Below are positions 42,744-51,334 of a DNA stretch of 64,000 nucleotides, piece after piece. A program made the position numbers and the translations under genes. This stretch comes from an uncultured Alistipes sp. (GTDB taxonomy: Bacteria; Bacteroidota; Bacteroidia; Bacteroidales; Rikenellaceae): NCBI GenBank assembly GCA_938014215.1, contig CALLRW010000029.1, positions 1 through 64,000 on the forward strand, written 5' to 3'. The notes below the pieces were generated by a model. The model saw only the letters and a list, made by a program, of their open reading frames with translations. It was not told the origin of the DNA and did not search any database. Every line of letters starts with the position of its first letter. The stretch's first letter is position 1.

Positions 42744-43867
42744 CTATTCTCCCTGTTTGGATCGAAGGATTCTCACGGCCTTTTCCCGGAATGTAATTTC
42801 ACTCTCGAGAACCGTCCCGCCGCCAAAATCTTCGCCCGCGTTCTCCCAGACCCCGTTCCGATTATAAAAATACCATAATCCGTAAACCCCCATCGAATCC
42901 AGGTATTTATCATTCACCACTCCGGCTATCTCGTCCTGAAACAGGAATATCTTATTCACACTCGAATCCAGATACGACCGATTTTTCCGGGCCATCTCCC
43001 GCACAATGGCCACATATGCCGACAACGGCGTAGATGAACCATCCGTCTCGATTTCACGGATTTTTCGCCCCACCTCTACACTCTCGTACGCCCCTTCGGG
43101 AAGCGCATCTTCCGCAATCAAAAGTTCTGCATCCAGCTCCTCGACAGCGACACGGTTCTTGTGCCGGCTGACATAATAAACATGGTGTCTGTCACTCTGC
43201 GTAATAAATTTTTCCGCCTTTCCATTCACAAAAAGGATTCCGGCCCTTTCATCAAAAGCATAACCCGGACCGATCTTCTTCCGCCTTATCAGATCGTCAT
43301 ACCGTTCGCGACGTACCTCCTGGGAATAATGAGGACAATTGCTGTATGGCAGGAATCCAAGCCCCTCCACGAAACTCCAGTCTTCCGGGCGTGAATCACT
43401 CATCCCGCCATCAAACCAGCAAATGGATCCGGCACTGCCCCGGCCAGCACGATACCCCGGTGCAGAGCCTCGGCAAGCAGTTTGTCGATCCCCTGTGCCT
43501 TCCAGATTCCCATCATGTTCAGCGTATTCCCTCCTCCTACGACAATCGCGTCAGCACCAAGAAGCTGCTCCTCGAAGGAGGGGTTCTCCGGGGAGGTGCT
43601 CACCCATACCCGAAGAACAAGCGTATCGATATCCAGCGTATGGCAGATCCGACTCCAGTAGTTGATATTGTCGGGATGATCCCCGCTCGCCGTGGGCACA
43701 TAGCAGATACGGGGCTTCTCCCTTCCCGTCAGATCGGCAACATACCGGGTAAACTTGAGGTCGATGTCTCCACCCCAAACAAAAATCCGCCTATCCTGGG
43801 CGTTCGTCGCGAACAAACCCGCAAACAGCGCCACAAGGGCAACCATATTCCGGGACATAGCTGACAT
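42744..43867 (-). pseudogene. Secreted peptidase E (S51) with a frameshift at the active site
   Basis: The first frame (43867-43400) has a signal peptide (MVALVALFAGLFATNAQ) and the dipeptidase E half: RIFVWGGDIDLKF, ICYVPTASGDH, IVVGGGNTLNMMGIWKAQG, IVLAG. It then runs into a wrong frame. The second frame (from about 43435 to 42744) continues GSAGSICWFDGGMSDSRPED and FLPYSNCPHY. The nucleophile Ser of the family lies in GGSAGS, exactly at the break. A run of four G on the coding strand would need to be five. After correction the gene encodes about 374 residues, longer than E. coli PepE (229), with an extra C-terminal part (about 150-374) rich in charged residues that is not in the usual enzyme. 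The gene is intact apart from the one base. Confidence 0.75.
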
Positions 43868-43950
43868 AAATAATTCTAGAATTGATATTCGGTTCGGGCC
43901 GGACGGAAATGCCTGCGGGGCGGTCCTGACACAGCGAGGGGTGGGGAAAC

Positions 43951-43986
43951 AAAATAACCCTCGCCCGTACGGGTGAGGGTTATTTT
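43951..43986 (-). terminator. Terminator between the oxoamine synthase and peptidase E
   Basis: AATAACCCTC (43953-43962) and GAGGGTTATT (43975-43984) pair over 10 bases, extended inward by CCCG/CGGG. T-rich ends lie on both sides, so it may act in both directions. It follows the oxoamine synthase stop by about 20 bases. Confidence 0.85.
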
Positions 43987-44003
43987 ATTCGCGACCGGTT
44001 GTT

Positions 44004-45275
44004 TTAGCGCACCTTGAAGCCCTCGTCGGCCTTCATCGGGATCGGCAGCGAGGCGTAGTAGCCGCTCTCGAGCTTGCTCCGCACAGCCTTGAAGGCCTCG
44101 ATCGTCTCCTTGACGTCCTCCAGCGTGTGGGCCGCCGTCGGGATCACGCGCAGGATGATCTCGCCCTTCGGGATCACCGGATAGATCACCATCGAGCAGA
44201 AGATGTTGTGGTTCTCACGCAGGTCGACAACCAGGTTCGTAGCCTCGGGAACACCACCCTTCAGGAAGACGGGCGTTACGGGCGAGTTGGTCACACCGAT
44301 GTTGAAGCCGTTCTCCTTCAGGCTGCTCTGCAGTGCGCGGACGATCGTCCAGAGCTTCTGCTGGAACTCCGGGTGGTTGCGGATCAGCTCCAGACGCTTC
44401 AGTGCACCGATCACCATCGGCATCGGCAGTGACTTGGCGTAGAGCTGCGAACGCATGTTGTAACGGAACAGGTTGATCAGCCAGCGGGGACCGCAGACGA
44501 AGGCACCGATGCCGGCCATCGACTTGGCGAAGGTGTTGAACAGCACGTCCACACCGTCGACCACGCCGAAGTGCGAAGCCGTACCGCGGCCGCCCTCACC
44601 CATCGTACCGAAGCCATGGGCATCGTCGACCAGCAGACGGAACTGGAAATCCTTCTTCAGGGCCACGATCTCGTCGAGCTTGCCCAGATCGCCCTTCATG
44701 CCGAATACACCCTCGGTGATGACCAGCACGCCGCCGTTCTGCTCGTTGGCCAGTTCGGTGGCGTGGTGCAGCTGCAGGCGGAGCGACTCCATGTCGTTGT
44801 GGCCGAAGACGAAACGCTTGCCCTTGTGCAGGCGCAGACCGTCGATGATGCAGGCGTGGGCCTCGGCGTCGTAAACCACGACGTCACGCGGCGTGAGCAG
44901 GCAGTCGATGATCGAGATCATGCCCTGGTAGCCGAAGTTGAGCAGGAAGGCATCCTCCTTGCCGACGAAAGCGGCCAGTTCACGCTCGAGCTGCTCGTGG
45001 TATTTGGTCTGACCGCTCATCATGCGGGCACCCATCGGGGCAGCCATACCGAACTGGGCGGCACCTTCGGCGTCGGCCTTGCGCACCTCGGGGTGGTTGG
45101 CCAGTCCGAGGTAGTTGTTCAGGCTCCAGTTGAGCACCTTGTGGCCACGGAAGGTCATGTGAGGACCGATCTCACCCTCGAGTTTCGGGAATGCAAAATA
45201 GCCGTGAGCATAAGCCATGTACTGACCGATAGGTCCGCCGGCGTTCTTCTCCAGGCGTTCGAAAATATCAACCAT
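44004..45275 (-). CDS. Alpha-oxoamine synthase (candidate cysteate or serine acyltransferase)
   Basis: The 423-residue protein is a fold-type I PLP enzyme of the alpha-oxoamine synthase family: YLGLANHPEVR (acyl-CoA or ACP side), AHACIIDGLRLH with ring-stacking His140, LLVDDAHGFGTMG with Asp217, and the Schiff-base Lys251 in NTFAKSMAG. It differs from the shorter Bacteroides serine palmitoyltransferase in its long N-terminus (MVDIFERLEKN, GYFAFPKLEG) and a GARMMSGQT stretch shared with the Flavobacterium protein that makes the sulfonolipid base capnine from cysteate. Alistipes also makes sulfonolipids, by an enzyme called SulA. Serine palmitoyltransferase or glycine C-acetyltransferase remain possible. 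The protein acts in the cytosol at the inner membrane. Confidence 0.75.
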   Translation of the reverse strand: MVDIFERLEKNAGGPIGQYMAYAHGYFAFPKLEGEIGPHMTFRGHKVLNWSLNNYLGLANHPEVRKADAEGAAQFGMAAPMGARMMSGQTKYHEQLERELAAFVGKEDAFLLNFGYQGMISIIDCLLTPRDVVVYDAEAHACIIDGLRLHKGKRFVFGHNDMESLRLQLHHATELANEQNGGVLVITEGVFGMKGDLGKLDEIVALKKDFQFRLLVDDAHGFGTMGEGGRGTASHFGVVDGVDVLFNTFAKSMAGIGAFVCGPRWLINLFRYNMRSQLYAKSLPMPMVIGALKRLELIRNHPEFQQKLWTIVRALQSSLKENGFNIGVTNSPVTPVFLKGGVPEATNLVVDLRENHNIFCSMVIYPVIPKGEIILRVIPTAAHTLEDVKETIEAFKAVRSKLESGYYASLPIPMKADEGFKVR

Positions 45276-45325
45276 ATTATTTGTAATTATAAGTTTATGT
45301 GCCTTATATTATTTGTTTTGACGCG

Positions 45326-45333
45326 CAAAAGTA
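45326..45333 (-). promoter_or_regulatory. Putative -7 element for the oxoamine synthase
   Basis: The minus strand reads TACTTTTG (TAnnTTTG) about 50 bases upstream of the start codon. No good upstream TTTG at the usual distance, so only the -7 box is claimed. Confidence 0.5.
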
Positions 45334-45401
45334 CAAATAATTAAACGATTTTAACAGTCAAAAGTAGCCGTTTTTTACGCTTCGGAGATACGCATTTATA
45401 C

Positions 45402-46574
45402 CTATTTTTGAGCCGCACGGCGCCTTTTCCGGTCGATGGCATCGACAATTACGGCCACGGCTCCGTCACCCGTGACGTTGGTTGCCGTTCCGAAACTGTC
45501 CATGGCGATATAGGTGGCAATCATCAATCCGCAGAGCGTCTCATCGAAGCCCAGCATCGACTCCAGCAGCCCCAGAGCCGCCATGATCGCTCCGCCCGGC
45601 ACCCCCGGAGCCGCCACCATCGTCACCCCCAGCAGCAGGATGAACCCCGCGAAGGTCGCCGCCGGAAGCTCCTGCCCCGCCAGCATCGAGACCGCCAGAG
45701 CACACGCCGTGATCTTCATCATCGAGCCCGAGAGGTGGATCGTGGCACACAACGGAATGACGAACGAGGCCAGTTCGGGCCTCACGCCGAGGCGTTGCGT
45801 CCGCTCGAGCGTCACGGGAATCGTCGCCGCCGAGGACTGCGTGCCGAGAGCCGTGACGTAGGCCGCCAGCATCGTGCGCAGCATCTTCAGCGGATTCCGC
45901 CGGGCGGCGAGCCCCGCCACCGAGAACTGGAAGAGCAGCAGGGCGACGGTCAGCACGAAGATCACGACAATGAGTTTGACGAAGACCCCCAGCACACCGG
46001 CGACCTGTCCCGACTGCGTGATCGAGAGGAAGATGCCGAAGATGTAGACCGGCAGCAGCGGGAGGATGACGCCGGAGATCGTGTGTTCGATGATCCGTTT
46101 GAAGTCGTCGAGGGCAGCCTTGAGTGTCACGGAGCGGGTGTAGGCCATGCCGAGCCCGAGGACGAAGGCCAGCACGAGAGCCGACATCACCCCCATGACG
46201 GGCGGAATGGCAATGGTGAAGTAGGGGCTCAGTGCCTCACCGGCCTCGGGCAGAGCAGCCTCCGCGCCGGCCAGCAGCGTCGGGAAGAGGGCCCTCCCGG
46301 CCAGGAAGGTGCCGAATCCGGAGATCAGCGTGAAGCCGTAGGCCAGAGCGGCGGTCAGAGCCAGCAGCCGGCCGGCTCCGCGCCCCAGATCGGCAATGCC
46401 GGGGGCGACCAATCCGAAGATCAGCAGCGGAATGACGAACTCGAGGAACTGCCCGAAGAGGGCATTGAACGTCAGTGCCGCCCGGGAGACCCACCCGGGC
46501 AGGAAGAATCCGCAGGCGATACCCAGCACGATGGCCAGCACGACGCGCGGAAGAAGGCCGAATTTTCGTTTCAT
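45402..46574 (-). CDS. Divergent Glt-type (DAACS) amino acid symporter
   Basis: The 390-residue membrane protein matches the glutamate transporter homologue fold: eight membrane segments, hairpin 1 with TQSSAATIPVTLE, hairpin 2 with GVTMVAAPGVPGGAI, and the final MDSFGTATNVTGDGAVAV. Key residues differ: the conserved NMDGT is HLSGS here, and the Arg that binds the acidic side chain (Arg397 of Gltph) aligns with Gly. Asp405 is kept. So it probably does not carry aspartate or glutamate; neutral amino acids or another small acid are more likely, and coupling to sodium may be altered. It is upstream of the oxoamine synthase on the same strand with a 126-base gap that contains a promoter. Confidence 0.8.
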   Translation of the reverse strand: MKRKFGLLPRVVLAIVLGIACGFFLPGWVSRAALTFNALFGQFLEFVIPLLIFGLVAPGIADLGRGAGRLLALTAALAYGFTLISGFGTFLAGRALFPTLLAGAEAALPEAGEALSPYFTIAIPPVMGVMSALVLAFVLGLGMAYTRSVTLKAALDDFKRIIEHTISGVILPLLPVYIFGIFLSITQSGQVAGVLGVFVKLIVVIFVLTVALLLFQFSVAGLAARRNPLKMLRTMLAAYVTALGTQSSAATIPVTLERTQRLGVRPELASFVIPLCATIHLSGSMMKITACALAVSMLAGQELPAATFAGFILLLGVTMVAAPGVPGGAIMAALGLLESMLGFDETLCGLMIATYIAMDSFGTATNVTGDGAVAVIVDAIDRKRRRAAQK

Positions 46575-46586
46575 CGGAGAACGATT

Positions 46587-46619
46587 TTTGTAAAGGTATG
46601 AAAAAATTCGCTACATTTG
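46587..46619 (+). promoter_or_regulatory. Promoter of the radical SAM gene
   Basis: TTTG (46587-46590), 21 bases, TACATTTG (46612-46619) is a full match to the Bacteroidota promoter. The ATG at 46624 begins only four bases after the -7 element, so the message should be leaderless or nearly so. Confidence 0.75.
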
Positions 46620-46623
46620 CCGT

Positions 46624-47397
46624 ATGACATCCCTTTATCACGACATCATCTACGGTCCGGTGCACTCGCGGCGGCTGGGCCTCTCGCTCGGGGTCAACCT
46701 GTTGCCCACCGAGTCGAAACTCTGTTCGTTCGACTGCATCTACTGCGAATGCGGCTGGAATGCCGAACACCCCGGCGGACGCCGTTTCAACGCCCGCGAG
46801 GAGGTGCGCACCCATCTCGAAACCGCCCTGCAACGGATGGCCGAAGCCGCCACGCCGCCCGATGTCATCACCTTCGCCGGCAACGGCGAACCGACGCTGC
46901 ACCCCGATTTCGAAGGGGTGATTGACGACACGCTGGCGCTGCGCGACCGCTACTGCCCCGCGGCGAAGGTCTCCGTGCTGTCGAACGCCACGCAGATCCA
47001 CCGTGAGGAGGTTCGCCGGGCGCTGCTGCGCGTAGACAATAACATCCTGAAGCTCGATTCGGCCTTCGACGACACGGTGCGGCGCATCGACCATCCGCAG
47101 AATCCCGCCTATGCGGTCCGCGACATCCTCGAGCGGATGAAGCTCTTCGAGGGGCGGATGATCCTGCAGACGATGTTCCTGCGCGGCGAGTGCGACGGCC
47201 AGCGGATCGACAACACCACCGAAGAGGAGGTTACGGCATGGCTCAGGCTCGTCGGCGAAATCCGCCCGCGGCAGGTGATGGTCTACTCGCTCGACCGCGA
47301 TACGCCGTGTCCGACCCTCGAAAAGGTTCCCCGCGAGGAGCTGCAGCAGATTGCCGCCCGGGTCGAGGCACTGGGGATTCCCTGCTCCGTCGCCTGA
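46624..47397 (+). CDS. Radical SAM protein (COG0731-like)
   Basis: This 257-residue protein starts with MTSLYHDIIYGPVHSRRLGL and has the radical SAM cluster ligands CSFDCIYC (Cys34, Cys38, Cys41, a Cx3Cx2C motif), then FAGNGEPTLHPDF (the GGE-like SAM motif), NATQIHREEV and LDSAFDDTVRRIDHP. It is a stand-alone radical SAM enzyme of unknown substrate, conserved across Bacteroidota. No peptide precursor or partner is next to it, so I do not link it to the PqqD-like protein 33 kb away. Confidence 0.8.
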   Translation: MTSLYHDIIYGPVHSRRLGLSLGVNLLPTESKLCSFDCIYCECGWNAEHPGGRRFNAREEVRTHLETALQRMAEAATPPDVITFAGNGEPTLHPDFEGVIDDTLALRDRYCPAAKVSVLSNATQIHREEVRRALLRVDNNILKLDSAFDDTVRRIDHPQNPAYAVRDILERMKLFEGRMILQTMFLRGECDGQRIDNTTEEEVTAWLRLVGEIRPRQVMVYSLDRDTPCPTLEKVPREELQQIAARVEALGIPCSVA

Positions 47398-47554
47398 CCC
47401 AGGCCGGCACCGTCCGCCGACACGCGGTCTGCGGCTCCCGGTGCAGCCCCCACCCCGACAGCCGGGCGGAGGTTCAACGCGCACAACCGGAATCGAAAAC
47501 ACCTCCCGGACCCTCGCCAAGGCCCGGGAGTTTCACACCAAAACACCCGCCACC

Positions 47555-48310
47555 ATGCAACTGTTACTCTCCTGCGCCAAGACGATGACGGACCGGAGCC
47601 CGATCTCCGTGCCCCGCACGACCCAACCCCGATACGGAGCCGAGGCCGACGCCGCTGCGGCAGCCCTTGCGTCGCTCCCGGCCGAGGATCTGGGCCGTCT
47701 GCTGCGTGTGAACCGTACGCTGGCAGCCGAGAACCGGCGCCGCTACGCCGCATTCCACGACGCACCGTCACTGCCGGCCCTGACGGCCTACACGGGGATC
47801 GTCTTCAAACGGATCGACCCCACGAGCTTCACCCCCGCGGATTTCGAATACGCCCAGGAGCACCTCCACATCACGTCGTTCCTCTACGGACTGCTCCGCC
47901 CGCTGGATGCCATCCGCCCCTACCGGCTCGAAGGCGACGCCATCCTGCCCGGATGCGACGACCAGACGCGCTTCGCCTTCTGGCAGCAGCGGCTCACCGA
48001 CAACTTCATCGATACGATCCGCGCCGATGACGGCATACTGCTCAATCTGGCCAGCAGCGAGATGAAACGGCTCTTCGACTGGCGGCGGATCTGCCGCGAG
48101 GTGCGGGTCATCACCCCCGAATTCCGGATCCGCGAAGGGGACCGGCTCAAAACGATTGTGGTCTATACGAAGATGTGCCGCGGCGAGATGACGCGGTTTG
48201 CACTGAAGGGGCGGATCAGCGACCCCGAACGGCTGAAGACATTCGAATGGGAAGGGTTCCGGTTCGATCCGGAACGAAGCCGCGGCGACGACTGGCTCTT
48301 TACGATGTAG
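47555..48310 (+). CDS. yaaA: YaaA/UPF0246 family peroxide-stress protein
   Basis: Starting at MQLLLSCAKTM (47555) the protein has 251 residues, the usual length for YaaA. It shows YTGIVFKRIDP, FLYGLLRPLDAIRPYRLEG, NLASSEMKRLF and KIVYTK-like (here TIVVYTKMCRGEMTRF), the regions conserved in this family. E. coli YaaA lowers free iron and protects DNA during peroxide stress. A frame extended to 47351 overlaps the radical SAM gene and lacks similarity. The gap to the radical SAM gene is 157 bases. Confidence 0.85.
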   Translation: MQLLLSCAKTMTDRSPISVPRTTQPRYGAEADAAAAALASLPAEDLGRLLRVNRTLAAENRRRYAAFHDAPSLPALTAYTGIVFKRIDPTSFTPADFEYAQEHLHITSFLYGLLRPLDAIRPYRLEGDAILPGCDDQTRFAFWQQRLTDNFIDTIRADDGILLNLASSEMKRLFDWRRICREVRVITPEFRIREGDRLKTIVVYTKMCRGEMTRFALKGRISDPERLKTFEWEGFRFDPERSRGDDWLFTM

Positions 48311-48480
48311 GCGGAGTCTGCGGCGGGTGCTTTTCTCTTTGGATTTCGGCAGGCTGCCGTTTCCCCCGAGATGAGACCGACACGCGGCTTCACACACCAA
48401 AACCCAAAAACAAAAGGGCTGCTTTCGCAACCCTCATATCATCTATACCCTGATTCCCGGACTATACAGGGCTCGTCCGC

Positions 48481-48640
48481 CCCTCGGATATCATCCGTCC
48501 CCGGGTCCATCCGCTCCTCAAGAAGCATCCGTTCCTCGGACACCATCCGTCCTCTCAAGTATCATCCGCCCTTCAAGAAGCATCCGTTCCTCGGACACCA
48601 TCCGTCCTCTAGTATCATCCGCCCCTCGAGTACCGTCCGC
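48481..48640. repeat. Direct repeats of 38 bp in a 55-bp period
   Basis: The sequence at 48518-48555 is repeated exactly at 48573-48610. Both copies consist of smaller units built on CATCCG plus a T/C-rich tail, continuing on both sides. It lies in the roughly 350-base gap between convergent yaaA and dxs, where no gene is seen. Confidence 0.85.
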
Positions 48641-48659
48641 CCCACGGCTCCGCCCCGGC

Positions 48660-50543
48660 TTATTCGGGCCGGTACTCCAGCAGGGCCCGCAGGATCGCCT
48701 CCTCGTCGTAGCCGCAAAGGGCCTTCAGCTGTGCCGGCGTACCGTGTTCGACCCACTGGTCGCCGATACCCAGCCGCGTGACCTGCACGTCGTATCCGCG
48801 CGAAGCGAAGAAGACCGTCACGGCCTCGCCGACACCGCCGCGCAGGCATCCGTCCTCGACGGTGATGACCCGCCGGAAGCGGCGTCCCACCTCGTCGAGC
48901 AGCACTTCGTCGAGCGGCTTGACATACCGCAGGTCGTAATGTGCCGCCTCGATACCCGCGGCCGCCGCCCGTTCGGCAGCCCGTGACGCCGCATTGCCCG
49001 TCGTACCGATCGTCACCAGCGCCACGTCCGCACCGTCACGCAACCGCCGTCCGCGCCCCACGGGCAGCTCCTCGAAGGGTTGCCCGCGCCACGGAAGCCC
49101 CTCGCCGTTGCCGCGCGGATAGCGGATCATGAAGGGATGGCCGGCATGCAGCGCCGTGTACATCAGGTTGCGCAGTTCGGGTTCGTTCATCGGCGCGGCG
49201 ATCGTCAGCCCCGGAATCGCCCGGAAGGCCTCCATGTCGAAGACCCCGTGGTGCGTAACGCCGTCCTCGCCGACCAGTCCGCCCCGGTCGAGACACATCA
49301 CCACCGGAAGGTCCTGAATCGCCACGTCGTGGATCACGTTGTCGTAGGCGCGCTGCATGAAGGTCGAATAGATGTTGCAGAAGGGGATCATCCCCGCCGC
49401 GGCCAGACCCGCCGAGAAGGTCACGGCGTGCCCCTCGGCAATGCCGACGTCGAAGCAGCGGTCGGGCATCTCGCGCATCATGATGTTCATCGAGCAGCCG
49501 GTCGGCATGGCGGGCGTAACCCCCACAATGCGCCGGTCGAGACGCGCCAGCTCGAGCAGCGTCTCCCCAAAGACATCCTGATAGCGGGCCGCTCCTCCCG
49601 ACGAGGCGATCCGCTCGCCCGTATCGGGGTTGAACCGTCCGGGAGCGTGCCATACCGACTGATCGTGTTCGGCCGGCAGATAGCCCTTGCCCTTGACCGT
49701 CAGCACGTGCAGCAGCTTCGGCCCCTCGATGTCACGCATCGCCCGCAGCGTGCGCACCAGCTCCTTGAGGTTATGGCCGTCGACGGGTCCGAAATAGCGG
49801 AAATTGAGGCTCTCGAAGAAGTTGCTCTTGTTGAGCACCCCCTGCTTGACGGCGTTGCCCGCCTTCTGACAGAGGCGCAGCAGCCGCGGCGTATGCGACA
49901 GGATGCCCCACAGCCGCTGCTTGAAGCGGTTGTAGTGGACCGACGTCGAGATCTTCAGCAGGTAGTTCTTCAGGGCACCGGTGGCCTGGTCGATGGCCAT
50001 GTTGTTGTCGTTGAGAATCACCAGCAGGTTGGTCTGCTTCGAGGCGCCGGCGTTGTTCAACCCCTCGAAGGCCAGGCCGCCGGTCATCGAGCCGTCGCCG
50101 ATGACGGCCACCACCTGCCGCTTCTCGCCCCGCAGTTCGGCCGCCTTGGCCATGCCGAAGGCTGCCGAGATCGACACCGAGGCGTGTCCTCCGCCGAAGG
50201 CATCGTACTCGCTCTCGGACATGCGCGGGAAACCGCTGATGCCGCCCAGCTGGCGCTTCGTGTGGAAGGCCTCGCGGCGGCCCGTGATGATCTTGTGGGC
50301 GTAGGTCTGATGGCCGACGTCCCAGACGATCCGATCCTCCGGCGTATTGTAGACATAGTGCAGAGCGGCAGCCAGTTCCACCGCTCCGAGACTCGATGCC
50401 AGATGGCCCGGATTGACCGAGCATTCGGCGATGATGTAGTGGCGCAGTTCGTCGCAGTAGAGACGCAACTCCTCCGGCGAGAGCTGCTTGAGCTCCCGCG
50501 GAGACGACACACGGTCGAGCAGTTTATAGACACGGGGTGACAT
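48660..50543 (-). CDS. dxs: 1-deoxy-D-xylulose-5-phosphate synthase
   Basis: From MSPRVYKLLDRV (50543) the protein has 627 residues (E. coli Dxs 620). It has VNPGHLASSLGAVELAAALHY (catalytic His region), the thiamine diphosphate motif GDGSMTGG (149-156) to NDN (178-180), and the central DVGIAEGHAVTFSAGLA with the catalytic Glu. The C-terminal transketolase domain ends GIGDQWVEHGTPAQLKALCG. It makes DXP from pyruvate and glyceraldehyde-3-phosphate as the first step of the MEP isoprenoid pathway. A frame to 50633 adds a hydrophobic stretch with no family support; the start was chosen on homology and the promoter spacing. Confidence 0.95.
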   Translation of the reverse strand: MSPRVYKLLDRVSSPRELKQLSPEELRLYCDELRHYIIAECSVNPGHLASSLGAVELAAALHYVYNTPEDRIVWDVGHQTYAHKIITGRREAFHTKRQLGGISGFPRMSESEYDAFGGGHASVSISAAFGMAKAAELRGEKRQVVAVIGDGSMTGGLAFEGLNNAGASKQTNLLVILNDNNMAIDQATGALKNYLLKISTSVHYNRFKQRLWGILSHTPRLLRLCQKAGNAVKQGVLNKSNFFESLNFRYFGPVDGHNLKELVRTLRAMRDIEGPKLLHVLTVKGKGYLPAEHDQSVWHAPGRFNPDTGERIASSGGAARYQDVFGETLLELARLDRRIVGVTPAMPTGCSMNIMMREMPDRCFDVGIAEGHAVTFSAGLAAAGMIPFCNIYSTFMQRAYDNVIHDVAIQDLPVVMCLDRGGLVGEDGVTHHGVFDMEAFRAIPGLTIAAPMNEPELRNLMYTALHAGHPFMIRYPRGNGEGLPWRGQPFEELPVGRGRRLRDGADVALVTIGTTGNAASRAAERAAAAGIEAAHYDLRYVKPLDEVLLDEVGRRFRRVITVEDGCLRGGVGEAVTVFFASRGYDVQVTRLGIGDQWVEHGTPAQLKALCGYDEEAILRALLEYRPE

Positions 50544-50551
50544 TCGAAAGA

Positions 50552-50559
50552 CAAAGATA
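50552..50559 (-). promoter_or_regulatory. Putative -7 element for dxs
   Basis: The minus strand reads TATCTTTG, ending 8 bases before the ATG, which predicts a 5-prime leader of only a few bases. The upstream -33 box is weak. Confidence 0.5.
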
Positions 50560-50591
50560 AGAAATAATAGGGAATTTTTCGAAAAAATCCC

Positions 50592-50599
50592 TATCTTCG
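50592..50599 (+). promoter_or_regulatory. Putative -7 element for pyrH
   Basis: TATCTTCG differs from TAnnTTTG at one position, 23 bases before the pyrH start. It faces away from the dxs element in an 80-base divergent gap. Confidence 0.4.
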
Positions 50600-50622
50600 C
50601 ATAACGATAAAAACCTCGCAAG

Positions 50623-51330
50623 ATGAAATACAAGCGAATACTCCTGAAACTGAGCGGCGAATCGCTCCAGGGTTCCCAGAAGTACGGGCTCGACCCGGCA
50701 CAGCTCCAGTCCTACGCCGAGCAGATCAAGGCCGCTGCCGCTACGGGTGTGCAGATCGGCATCGTCATCGGCGGCGGAAACATCTTCCGCGGCCTCTCGG
50801 GGGCCAAGAAGGGATTCGACCGCGTCAAGGGCGACCAGATGGGCATGCTCGCCACGATCATCAACTCGCTGGCCCTGCAGTCGGCCCTCGAGGACAACGG
50901 CGTGAAGTGCAAGGTCCTCACCTCGATCCGCATGGAGCCCATCGGCGAGTACTTCTCCAAGGCCCGCGCCATCGAGTACCTCGAGGCCGGATACGTGGTC
51001 ATCATCGGCGGCGGGACCTCCAACCCCTACTTCACGACCGACTCTGCCTCGGCGCTGCGCGGCATCGAGATCGAGGCCGACGTCCTGCTGAAGGGCACCC
51101 GCGTCGACGGCGTCTACACGGCCGACCCCGAAAAGGACCCCACAGCCACGAAATTCAACGAGATCTCCTTCGAGGAGGTGCTCGACCGCCGGCTGAAGGT
51201 CATGGACCTCACGGCCTTCACCCTCTGCCGCGAGAACGGCCTCGAAATCATCGTCTTCGACATGGACACTCCGGGCAATCTGGGCAAGGTTCTCGCCGGA
51301 GAGCCGATCGGAACCCTCGTAAAACGCTGA
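50623..51330 (+). CDS. pyrH: UMP kinase
   Basis: The 235-residue protein matches bacterial UMP kinase: YKRILLKLSGESLQG, GIVIGGGNIFRG, RVKGDQMGMLATIINSLAL, GGGTSNPYFTTDSASALR and DLTAFTLCRENGLEIIVFDM. Length is standard (E. coli 241). It phosphorylates UMP to UDP. The next gene, a thioredoxin-like protein, begins 4 bases after its stop. Confidence 0.96.
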   Translation: MKYKRILLKLSGESLQGSQKYGLDPAQLQSYAEQIKAAAATGVQIGIVIGGGNIFRGLSGAKKGFDRVKGDQMGMLATIINSLALQSALEDNGVKCKVLTSIRMEPIGEYFSKARAIEYLEAGYVVIIGGGTSNPYFTTDSASALRGIEIEADVLLKGTRVDGVYTADPEKDPTATKFNEISFEEVLDRRLKVMDLTAFTLCRENGLEIIVFDMDTPGNLGKVLAGEPIGTLVKR

Positions 51331-51334
51331 CACC

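Noticed and set aside
46237..47520. 427-residue minus-strand frame
   Set aside because: It covers the radical SAM gene in antisense and part of the transporter in a wrong frame.
47351..47554. Upstream extension of yaaA
   Set aside because: It overlaps the radical SAM gene and has no YaaA similarity; the family starts at MQLLLSC.
48481..48640. CRISPR array
   Set aside because: Repeats are internally repetitive, only two exact copies exist, the spacers are not unique, and no cas gene is present.
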